Source: Paguma larvata (taxonomy: Eukaryota; Chordata; Mammalia; Carnivora; Viverridae). Taken from it: a stretch of DNA of 64,000 nucleotides. Made by a program: the position numbers and the translations under genes. Below, piece by piece: positions 54,441 through 64,000 of the stretch (the stretch's first letter is position 1; each line of letters starts with the position of its first letter). The notes beneath the pieces are model-generated. The model made no database searches, was not told where the DNA came from, and saw nothing but the letters and a program-made list of their open reading frames with translations. The stretch spans positions 19,812,485 to 19,876,484 of the forward strand of contig CM057823.1 of NCBI GenBank assembly GCA_030068075.1. Direction: 5' to 3'.

Positions 54441-54612
54441 ATTCTCTGGCAAACTTTGAAGTGTCCTCCTCCTCCAGCCGAAGTCCTGGATTTGTTTCGC
54501 ACACCACTGTGGGCTTGAATCCTGCAAGATCTACCTAAGGTGTAGACCGGAGACTCGTGTGTGCCTATCCTGCGCCCACCCTGTTGTTTAGACTCCCAAC
54601 CACAGGGTCAGG

Positions 54613-54613
<1 letters not shown>

Positions 54614-54655
<42 letters not shown>

Positions 54656-54668
54656 TGTGTGTGTGTTG
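54614..54668. repeat. (GT)n microsatellite in PDGFRL intron 1
   Basis: About 20 uninterrupted GT units then gtctgtgtgtgtgtg. Such long pure runs are usually polymorphic. Confidence 0.95.
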
Positions 54669-54669
54669 T

Positions 54670-55915
54670 TCTTACGTCTGTATGTGTATATATGGCTTTA
54701 GTATTTGTTCGGCTCCGTTATTTATTCAAATAGTGTCATTTATCTGTACAATACCTTTGGCACCTGGGTCCATCTGGTATCCTGGAACCTTCCTGGGAAT
54801 TCCTCAGCTACAAGCCCCGATGTTTGCTGAGTTTGACTTGCTGTTATGCAATCTCGCTCTCGAGCCATCTCAACGTGGCTCATGCCTTAACCACTACTTA
54901 GTCCTAACCAGTTCCTGTATTGCCTGTGACACTGGAAGCATTTGTCCCCCAAAATTCTAGTTTGCAAAGCCCAAGATGGTTGTGGGGCCGGCAGCCGAGG
55001 ACAGGACCCTCCAGCCTAGAGACTTGTGGAAGAAAGCGCCCACCAGTGCTCCTGCTGCAGGAGCGACGGTGCTCTCTGCCCGGAGAGTTGCTGGCGTGGG
55101 TTCGCGGTCTAAAATGTGCTATTAAAACGTTCCTGGCGGGTCCTTCTGTGTGGCTGCTGAAGTGACAGGGATGCAGATTCTGGAATCGTTTTTCGAATAG
55201 GGCATCAGAGGGCCAGACAAGATAACTTCCAACGGCCCACTCGCGTGGTGGTACAGTTGACCCCGGATGCCTGCCTCCGGACCACTCGCAGCCAGGTTGT
55301 GTGCAGACCGGAAGAACGATTGCAAACGTCGGCCTGAGTCCATTAGCATCTATTTAAGTCAAATGTAATTCATATAAACTGTAGGCATTTCCGAGTCAGG
55401 GAGAGTTGGGCACAAACCGAGTATTTTATAGGAAATAATTGACATGTTTAGGTGTGATAATACAGTACCTTAGCTTTGTTTTTAAAAGTATATACTAGTT
55501 CTCAATAAAATATTAAATACATAATTAGAAACGTAAGTCTGCTTCACTAAATTATCTAACCCTTTTCCTGAACCTGTTAAGAATGTGGTCCTCCCCCCCC
55601 CCTACCCGTTTGGAGTTATCACGGGGCTGGCGGGGCCAGAAACAGGCCAACAAGAGAGGCAGGTACAGAAGCCTTTCCCGCACCAGCCTCTGATGGGTCT
55701 GTTGGGGTCTCCTGCATCCGGGGCCATCCCAAAGCATGCGCTGCGGACACGAGGCCCGGGGCACAGTATCTCACTGCCTTCGGTCTTTCCCATCACTTCT
55801 AGGAAAGATCTAATAGTAAAAGGCTTCCCTGCAAGCACATACTGGTTCTGTATTTGCAGTAACCCAGTGACGTTTGCCTTGCCAAATTCTAAAATGCTTT
55901 CTTCACATTTTTAGA
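54670..55915. other. PDGFRL intron 1, nothing recognised
   Basis: Open frames up to 113 codons overlap here on both strands but have no splice context or recognisable motif. Confidence 0.45.
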
Positions 55916-55929
55916 AGGAATGTTATTGC

Positions 55930-56128
55930 AGGGCACCTGGGTGGCTGAGTGGGTTAAGCCTCTGACTTTGGGTCAGGTCATGACCTCACAATTTGTGAGT
56001 TTGAGCCCCACATCGGGCTCTCTGCAGTCAACGCAAAGCCCGCTTCGGATCCTGTCTCCCTCTCTCTGCCCCTCCCCTGCTCGTGCTCTCTGTCTCTCAA
56101 AAGTAAACATTAAAAACAAACAAAAAAA
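55930..56128 (+). mobile_element. Can-SINE
   Basis: 'gggcacctgggtggctgagt' start, CT-rich middle, A-rich tail with aaac units. AATGTTATT occurs before and, after an extended A-rich tail, at about 56164. Confidence 0.9.
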
Positions 56129-56239
56129 AGAGAATTCTCTAACAATAACAACAAAAAAGAAGTAATGTTATTTCTTCTGGTGAAGAGTGGGAGCCGGAAG
56201 AGCACACAGGACTCCCGTGGTGTGACAGCGAGGCATGAA

Positions 56240-56725
56240 AACAGTTAATAAACAGCCCCACACGTGCACCCCAACGTTCACAGCAGCACTTTCGACAATA
56301 GCCAAATCATGGAAAGAGACTAAGTGTCCATCAACTGATGAATGGATAAAGAAGTTGTGGTATATATATACAATGGAATACTATGCAGCAATGAGAAGGA
56401 ATGAAATCTGGCCATGTGTGGCAACATGGATGGAACTGGAGGGTATTATGCTAAGTGAAATAAGTCAGATACCATATGTTTCCACACATAGGTGGATTTT
56501 GAGAGACTTAGCAGAAAACCATGGGGGAGGGGAAGAGGGGAAAGGAAAAAAGACACAGCGAGGGAGGGAGACAAAACATGAGACTCTCAAAGACTAAGAA
56601 CAAACTGAGGGTTGAGGGGGGTGAGGGAGGGGGGAGAGGGGGTGACCGGCACTGAGGAGGGCACTTGTTGGGATGAGCACTGGGTGTTATATGGAAACCA
56701 ATTTGACAATAAATTATTTGAAAAA
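56240..56725 (+). mobile_element. 5'-truncated LINE-1 3' end (same young family as 19276-20480)
   Basis: Open frame of about 110 codons coding the very end of ORF2 ('[19 protein letters not shown]', '[20 protein letters not shown]'), then a G-rich polypurine tract (56606-56645), 'gggatgagcactgggtgtta', 'aaccaatttgacaataaa' and a poly-A tail. AATAAACA precedes and follows it, a possible target-site duplication. Sense orientation in PDGFRL intron 1. Confidence 0.93.
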
Positions 56726-56842
56726 AAAAAATAAACAACCCAAGATCTCACTTAGAGTCAGACATGGCTCAGGACACATGACTTTCAGCATTTGTATAGA
56801 ATACGTGCCACTGTGTGTCTTCATATGGCGCTGTTTCTATTT

Positions 56843-57035
56843 ATTTTTAAGTTTATTTATTTCGAGAGAGAGTCAGGGAAGGACAGAAAGAAGGGAGAGA
56901 GAGAGAGAATCCCAAGCAGGCTCCACACTGTTAGCTTGCAGCCCGATGCAAGGCTCGAACTCAGTAACCGCGAGATCATGATCTGAGCGGAAACCAAGAG
57001 TTGGACGCCTAACCGACTGAGCCACCCAGGTCCCC
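56843..57035 (-). mobile_element. Can-SINE, reverse orientation
   Basis: Ends 'gagccacccaggtccccc'. The flanks CATATGGCGCTGTTTCTA and CATATGGTGCTATTTTTA form a worn target-site duplication. Confidence 0.92.
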
Positions 57036-57039
57036 CATA

Positions 57040-57745
57040 TGGTGCTATTTTTACATAAAGTATAAAGCCGCAAGCACTTAACCAGATTTTCATTAATTAC
57101 ATAAATATTTTTTTTATCCAAGGTCAAGAACAAATCCCTAAAAATGGATTGGTCACTGTTTTGTTGAATTTACCCCAGACCTTCGGTCAATGCTAGTGTG
57201 CTCTTCAGTCTAACATGGGTTTATTTTGTGTCCCGTGAAAAGGTTCTCTGTCTGGGAGGACTTTGGCTCCCAGAGTTGTGATGTGAGGGCAATGCAGCCA
57301 GGTGTCTAAGAAGGTCAGGAGGGAGACACTCCCGGTGATTCTTCTACCAGGACTGTGTAGCATTTTTGTGTCTCAATGTCTTCCTGAGAAAAGGAGTGTA
57401 CATATGAGTTCACAAATCCGTATAATGGAAAAAGAATCGTAAACCTTCTCATCACTTATGAGCTCACATAATGTTTCTAAGCCTGCACGGCATTGGCTCG
57501 TCTATTTGACGTACAAAATAATCTCTGATCCTTAGAGCCCAAAAGGAGAAAAGTTTGATGGCAATGAGAAGGCGGGGCTCCGCCCAAGCGCAAGTCCTGA
57601 GGGTTGATGGCTTTCCCTGGACAAGGTTGTGTGGCCCTTCCTTTGTGGTGCCCATACTCTAATGGAAGGACCGAAAGTGGATAAACAAGAAAAGATAAAA
57701 TTTCAGGAAGTGATGAGCAGCACGAAGAATAGTAATCAGGATATT
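57040..57745. other. PDGFRL intron 1, nothing recognised
   Basis: No repeat or exon was assigned with confidence in this stretch. Confidence 0.45.
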
Positions 57746-57746
57746 A

Positions 57747-58180
57747 TTAGTCTCCTAGGGCTGCTATAACCAAGTACCACAAGCCAAGTGGCGTGGCTTA
57801 GGGCAACAGAAGTGTTTCCTGCCCAGTTCTATCGTCGGAAACCTGCTTCCGTTGCCACTCTGGTCTCCCTGCCTTATCCTGGCTTTTGCTGGTGGCTGTG
57901 TATCCCTGGTGTCATGGGGTTTGCACCTTGCATCACCCCAATTGCTGTCTCTGCGGTCATTTGGTCTCCCGTGTGTCTTTGACTTCACATGGCATTTTCT
58001 TGTGTGTGTGTCTCTTCTTATAAGGACACAGGCATATTGGATTGGAGCCCACCCTAATAACCTCATCTCAACCTGGTTACCACTGCCAACATCCTATTTC
58101 CAAATAAGGTCACGCTCATTGGTACCAGGGGTTATGACTTCAGTGTGCTTTTTTGCTGGGCACATTTAACATTCAACACG
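57747..58180. repeat. Ancient interspersed repeat, copy 3 of 3
   Basis: 'ctcctagggctgctataacc', 'aagtaccacaagccaagtgg', 'tataaggacacaggcatatt', 'atttccaaataaggtcacg'. Same element as at 1603 and 47447. Confidence 0.75.
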
Positions 58181-58199
58181 GGGAGAGAGTATGGAAGGG

Positions 58200-59100
58200 C
58201 CATGGAGGGGAGTGAGAGCATGATCTGGACACTAGAGTCAGAGGCCTTCCTGGAGAGAGGAAGTCCATGCTGCAGGTGTCCAAGAGAAGAGCCACAAGGG
58301 CCAAGGGCATGGGGACACGCGGCTTCCAGGTGTCCCAGTGGTCAGTGTGGCTGAAGGACCATTAGGGGGGAGACAGAAAGTGGCCAAAGCTAATAGGCAC
58401 AGGAAGACTTAGGGCTTTATTCTAAATTAGGTAGAGGTCGTTGGAGGGTCTTGAGCAGAGGAGTGCGCATGATCCAACCGATGTTTTCAAAGGTAGGAGG
58501 GCTAGAGTGGAAGCTGGGAGCCCACGTGGGGAGCAGTTTTACGTGCAAAGTGGCTTGGTCCAGCATGGCCACAGTGGCTATAGGCGATTCTCCCTACAGA
58601 CTGGGCTCGGGTTCTATTAAGCTGAGATGATTTTCTGCTGGATTTGATGTGGCCTCGGAGAAAAAGAAAAGAACCATGTGTGACTCTGAGGTTTTTACCC
58701 TGAGCAACTGGGTGAATAGAGTTGTCATATATTGGTAAAGGGACACTAGGGAAGGAGCCAGACTGGAGAGGCATCCAGAGGTCAGTTTGGACATGTTCAA
58801 TTTGAGACGCCTACTAGCTTTCCAAGTGGCAGTGCTGAGTCAGCGATGGAATACTCAGATCTGGAGTTTAGAGGCAAAATCAGGACGGGACAAGGCAGCT
58901 CTCAGCATAGAAATGCTGCTAAAACCCAGGAGGCTGTGTGAGGCCACTCAGAGATTGAATGTCATAAACGATTGAGAAGAATTGCAGGGATTAAGCCTTT
59001 GGGACTCAGGTCAGGCAGGAGAGGAAGACAAGGAAGGGTGCCAAACACACTGAGAAGTTGCCGGTGCCATACAAAAAACAAAGAAATGAAAACAACCCAG
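58200..59100 (-). mobile_element. Fossil LINE-2, reverse orientation
   Basis: 'gtcagaggccttcctggaga', 'agggctttattctaaattag', 'tggagggtcttgagcagagg' and 'gacatgttcaatttgagacg' read as the complement of L2 3' and ORF text, in the right order. Confidence 0.6.
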
Positions 59101-59767
59101 CGCCATGTTTTAGGAGCCAGGCAAACTGAGTGCTTCAAGAAGAGAGGGATCATTTCGCAACACATACCGATATCGAGTCATTATGTTGTACACCTGAAAC
59201 TAATAGCATATAGCAACTATATATAAATATATAATTAACAGACATTATTACATAAATTTCATGTGTACAACATAGTGATTCAGCATTTATATCCATTATG
59301 AAATGCTCACCACCATAACTGTAGTTACCGTCCGTCAGCATACGGGGTCATTACATATTATTGACTATATTCTCTATGCTGTACTTTATGTCCCTGTGAC
59401 TTACTTATTTTATTGCTGGAAGTTTGTACCTCATATTCTCCTTCACCTACTTTACCTGTTTCCCCCCACTTTGTAACCTGTAGACTGTTCTCCTGTATCT
59501 ATGAGTGTGCTTCTGTTTTACTTCTTTTCTAGATTCCATATATAAGTGAAATCATACAGTATTTGTCTAACTCTGACTTATTTCACTCAGCCTAATACCC
59601 TCCAGGTCCATCCATGTTGTCACAAGTGGCATAATTTCATTTTTTGCGGCTGAGTACTATTCCATTGTTATATATGACACATCGTCTTTATCCATTCATC
59701 CACCAAAGGACACTTAGGTTGTTTTCACATCTTGGCTATTATAAATAATGCTGCAATGAATGTAGAA

Positions 59768-59858
59768 GTATATATATATACTATGTATATGTATACATAG
59801 TATACATAGTATGTATATATACTATGTATATATACTATGTATATGTATATATATAAAA
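59768..59858. repeat. AT-rich self-complementary repeat inside the antisense L1
   Basis: Alternating tatatactatgtata and tatacatagtata units form imperfect palindromes able to fold into a long hairpin. Confidence 0.85.
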
Positions 59859-59936
59859 TAATTAGTGTTTTACTTTTCTTTATATAAATACCCAGAAGTG
59901 GAGTTGCTGTATCATGTGATATTTCTATTTTAATTT

Positions 59937-60134
59937 AAAAATTTTTAAATTAGTTTATTTATTTTGAGAGAGAGCAGGGAAGGGGCAGAGATTGAGGGAG
60001 AGAAAGAATCCCAAGCAGGCTCCATGCTGTCAGCACAGAGCCTGATGTGGGGCTTGAACTCATGAACTCTGAGATCATGACCTGAGCGGAGAGCAAGAGC
60101 CAACCCCTTCACTGACTGAGCCAGCCAGGTGCCC
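59937..60134 (-). mobile_element. Can-SINE, reverse orientation, inside the L1
   Basis: Ends 'gagccagccaggtgccc'. The flanks TCTATTTTAATTT and TCTATTTTTAATATT represent the duplicated L1 target. Confidence 0.92.
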
Positions 60135-63100
60135 TCTATTTTTAATATTTTGAGGAAACATCATACTGTGCTGGCTGCACCAATTTACATTCCCATCAGT
60201 AATCCACTGTTTCTTGTGTTGTTGATTTTTGCCATTCTGACAGGTGGGAGGTGTTATCACATGGTGGTTTTGACTGGCATTAACCTGACGCTTAGTGATG
60301 TTGAACATCTTCTCATATGTCTGTTGGTGATCTGTATGTCATCTTCGGAAAAATGTCTCTTCAGATCCTCTGCCCGTTTTTTAATCAGACTGTTTTTTTC
60401 ATGTTGAGTTGTATGACTTCTTTATATATTTTGGATATTAATCCCTTATCAGATACATCATTTGCAAATATCTTCTCTTATTTAGCAGGTTGCCTTTTCC
60501 TTTGGTTGATGGTTTCCTTTGTTGTGCAAATCTTTTTGGTTTGATGTACTCAGTTGTTAATTTTTTCTTTTGTTGCCTTTACATATAGAGACAGATCCAA
60601 AAAAATATTGCTAAGAAAACTATGTTTTCTTTTAGTTAGGAGTTTTATGGTTTCAAGGCTTACATTTAAACCTTTCATCCATTTTTATTTTATATAAGGA
60701 TTTATATATAGATTTGATTTTTGTATATGGTGTAAGAAAGTGGTCCAATTTTATTCTTTTGCATGTAGCTCTCTAGTTTTCCCAGCACCATTTATTGAAG
60801 ATATAGTCTTTTCCTCATTGTGTATTCTTAGCCCCTTTGTCATAGATTTGTGATAAATTAATTGACCATGTAGGTGAGGGTTTATTGCTGGATTCTCTAT
60901 TCTCTTCCACTGATCTGTGTGTCTGTTTTCATACCACACTATTTTGATTACTGTAACTTGGTAATACACTTTGAAATCTGGGAGCACAACACCTGATGCT
61001 TTGTTTTTCTTAATCAGGATTGCTTTGGCTATCTAGGGTCTTTTGTGGTTCCATACAAATTTTAAGATTATTTATTCTAGTTCTGTGAAAAATGGCATTT
61101 ATATTTTGATAGGGATAGAATGAATCTGTAAATTGCTTTGGATTGTATGTACATTTTAATTGATAGTATGTACATTTTATTCTTGTAGTCCATGAACATG
61201 GTATATCTTTCCATATTTTGGTGTCATTTTCATTTTCTTTCATCAATGTCTTATAATTTTCGGAGCAAGTCTTTCACCTTCTTGATTAAATTTATTCCTA
61301 GATATTTTATCCTTGTTGAAGGAATGATAAATGAAATTGTTTCCTTAATTACTTTCAGTTTATTAATGTTATAGAAACACAACAGATTTCTGTGTATTAA
61401 TGTTGTATCCTGCAACATTACTCAATTCATTTATCAATTCTAGTAGCTTTTCGGTGGAGTGTTTAGGATTTTCTATATATAATATCATGTCATGTGCAAA
61501 TAAATACAATTTTACGTCTTCCTTACAAATTTTCATATCTGATTGCTGTGCCTAGGACTCCCTGTAATGTTTAGAATAAAAATGGTGAGAATAGCACCCT
61601 AGTTGTGTTCCTGCTCTTAGAAGAAAAGCTTGCAGCTTTTCACCATTGAGTATGATGTTAGCTGTGGGTTTTTCACATGTGAGCTTTATTATGTTGAGGT
61701 ATGTTTTGTCTATACCTATTTTATTGAGAGTTTTTATCATGAACAGATGTTGACTTTTTTCAAATGTTTTTCTGCATCTATTGAGATGATCGTATGGTTT
61801 CTTTATCCTTCATTTTGTCAATGTGTATCATGCTGATTGATTTGCAGATTCCCTGGAATAAATCCTACTGGATCATTGTGTATAATCCTTTTAATGTACT
61901 GTTGAATGTGGTTTGCTAATATTTTGTTGAGGATTTTTGCATCCATGATCATGAGGGACATTAGCCTATAATTTTCTTTTTTCATATGTCTTTGTCTCGT
62001 TTTGATATCAGGGTAATAGTTGCCTCATAGAATGAATTTGGAAGCATTCCTTCTTCAATATTTTGGAATTATTTATGAAAGTTAGGTATTAATTCTTCTT
62101 TAAATGTTTGGTAGAATTTACCAGTGAAGCCGTCCGGTTCTGGACGTTGTTTGTTGGGAGGTTTTGATTACTGATTCAATTTAATTACTAGTAATTAGTC
62201 TGTTCAGGTTTTCTATTTCTTCCTGGTTCAATTTTAGAAGACTATATGTTTCTAGAAATTTATCCATTTCTTCTAGGTAGTACAATTTGTCATTCTCATA
62301 GTAGTCTCCCATGATTGTTTGTATATGTGGTGTCAATTGTGACTTTCCTTTCATACTGATTTTCTTTATTTGGACCCCCCCCCTTTTTTTTTCTTTGTCT
62401 GGCTGAAGGTTTATCAGTTTTCTTTATGTTTTCAAAAAACCAGCTTTTAGTTTCAGCGATCTTTTTTAGGGTTTTTGTTTGTTTGTTTGTTTGTTTAGTC
62501 TCTATTTCATTTATTTCTACTCTGGTCTTTATTATTTCCTTCCTTCTACTAACTTTGGGCCTCCCTGCCCCCCACCAACTCCTTTAGGTATAAGGTTAGA
62601 TTTGAAACTTCTCTTGTTTCTTGAGTTAGATCTGTATCTCTATAAACTTCCTTTTAGAACTGTTCTTGCTACTTCCCATAGATTTTGGAACATTGTGTTT
62701 TGATTTTCATTTGTCTCCAGGTATTTCTTTGATTATTTATTGACCCACTGTTTGTTTAGTAGCATTTTGTTTAGCCTCCATAGGCTTGTGTTTTTTCTAG
62801 CTTTTTTTTCCATCATAATTGATCTCTAGTTTCATATTGTTGGGCTCATAAAAGATGTTTGATATGATTTCAGTCTTCTCAAATTTACTGAGACTTGTTT
62901 TGTGGCCTAACATATGATCTGTCCTGGTTAATGTTCCATGTGCACTTGTAAAGAATGTGTTTTCTGTTGTTTTTGAATGGAATGTTCTGTATATATTTGT
63001 TAAGTCTAGCTGTCTAATGCATTACTCAAAGTCACTGTTTCCTTTTGATTTTCTGTGTGGATGATCTATCTGTTGATAATAAGTGGGCATGTTAGTCCCC

Positions 63101-63601
63101 TACTCCTATTGTATTACTGCAAAATTCTCCCGCTAGGTCTGTAAATTTTGTTTTTATATTTAGTTCTTCCATGTTGGGTGCATGAATCTTTACAATTTAT
63201 ATATCCTCCACCTGGATTGATGCTTTTATCATTATAGAATACCCTTCTTTGTCTCTTTTTACAGGTTTTGTTTTAAAATCTTTTTTGTCTGATGTAAGTT
63301 TTGCTACCCCAGCTTTGCTTTGCTTTGATTTCTTTTTCTTTCCTTTCTCTCTTTTCTCTTAAATTTCCATTTGCATGGATAGTCTTTTTACATCCCTTAC
63401 TTTCAGTCTGTATGTTTATGTCTTTAGCTCAATCTCTTATAGTCAGCATAGAGATGGGTCATGTTTATTTTTTGTATATTCAGTTTCCCTATGTGTTTTG
63501 ATTGGAGCATTTATCAACGTTAAAGTAATTATTGACAGGTACATGCTTATTGCCATTTTGTTCATTGTTTTCTGGTCACTTTTATAGCTCTCTCTCTTCC
63601 T

Positions 63602-63809
63602 GGGGCACCTGGATGGCTCCATTGGTTAAGTGTCTGACTCTTGGTTTCGGCTCAGGTCATGATCTCCTGGTTCTTGAGTTTGAGCCCTGCGCTGGGCTCT
63701 GTGCTGAGAGTGTGGAGCCTGCTTGGGACTCTCTCTCTCCCTCTCTATGCCCCTACCCGACTTGTTCACACACACACTATCTATCTCTCAAGATAAGTAA
63801 ATAAACATT
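63602..63809 (+). mobile_element. Can-SINE inside the L1
   Basis: 'ggggcacctggatggctcca' start. The flanks ATAGCTCTCTCTCTTCC (63585) and ATAGTTCTCTCTGTTCC (63810) form a worn 17-bp duplication. Confidence 0.93.
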
Positions 63810-64000
63810 ATAGTTCTCTCTGTTCCTTTCTTCTTCTTTTGCCCTTTTCTCTTGTGATAACTTTCTTCAGTGCTATGTTTAGAAATCTGTTTTTTTTTTA
63901 ATTTTTAGTATAATTATTACAGTTTTTCAGTTTCTGGTTACCATGAAGTCTATACATAAGATCCTATGTATATAGCAATCTACTTTAAGTTAATGATTGC

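Larger units (their letters stand above)
59185..64000 (-). mobile_element. Long antisense LINE-1, interrupted by two Can-SINEs, running off the window
   Basis: Antisense L1 3' UTR from about 59185, ORF2 C-terminal text at 59560-59760 ('aggtccatccatgttgtcac'), then continuous ORF2 including the reverse-transcriptase region (near 62120, 'agtgaagccgtccggttctg') and further upstream L1 sequence to the window end. Open frames on both strands are short, so it is inactive and older than the two truncated young L1 copies. Can-SINEs at 59937-60134 and 63602-63809 landed in it. Confidence 0.85.

Noticed and set aside
53610..54527. 305-codon open frame on the minus strand over the PDGFRL CpG island, and a 232-codon one in another frame
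   Set aside because: High GC content removes stop codons by chance; several frames on both strands are open at once, composition is Arg/Gly/Pro-rich, and no domain or splice signal supports them. The real coding part is the short plus-strand signal peptide.
1..64000. CRISPR arrays, operons, prophage or other prokaryotic systems
   Set aside because: The window is clearly mammalian: split genes, SINEs and LINEs. The regular repeats present are microsatellites and minisatellites.

Overview
The window is nuclear DNA from a carnivoran mammal, most likely a felid. Genes are split into exons with GT..AG introns. At least 28 copies of a tRNA-derived Carnivora SINE (Can-SINE, SINEC type, starting GGGGCGCCTGGGTGGCTCAG) are scattered on both strands, with several LINE-1 fragments and much older LINEs. 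The felid call is an inference from the SINE and L1 sequence types; no species can be proven from the text alone.

Two genes are recognised, both on the + strand and in the same order as on human 8p22. (1) SLC7A2, the cationic amino acid transporter CAT-2, has its whole coding region here (ATG 18665, stop 39272-39274). All splice phases were checked by hand, giving 657 codons in the CAT-2B form and 656 in the CAT-2A form. Exons are numbered so that the first coding exon is exon 2. Two exons, 7B (29393-29532) and 7A (29789-29925), are alternatives for the same protein segment and set low or high substrate affinity. A long 3' UTR of about 5 kb without SINEs follows, probably ending near 44340. 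(2) PDGFRL: only exon 1 (ATG 53966, donor 54021) lies in the window, inside a CpG-rich block. The rest of the window is its intron 1.

Layout: 1-18.6 kb is upstream of or 5' intronic to SLC7A2. It holds a fossil CR1/L3 LINE, a fossil L2, SINEs, an odd compound GT repeat and one candidate unannotated exon (5675-5794) that would read in frame into SLC7A2 exon 2. 18.6-44.3 kb is the SLC7A2 body. 44.3-53.6 kb is intergenic and built largely of an old L1 mosaic. 53.6-64 kb is the PDGFRL promoter, exon 1 and part of intron 1, the last 4.8 kb being an antisense L1.

Points that stand out: a decayed copy of the 3' half of SLC7A2 exon 2, including its donor site and early intron, sits just behind exon 3. 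A strong decoy 3' splice site lies upstream of exon 7A. There is a five-alanine insertion in the large intracellular loop of CAT-2. A recent antisense L1 with clear target-site duplication lies in intron 2. A CTCF-like motif lies about 220 bp upstream of the PDGFRL start codon. No prokaryotic feature, CRISPR array or RNA gene other than tRNA-derived SINEs was seen.
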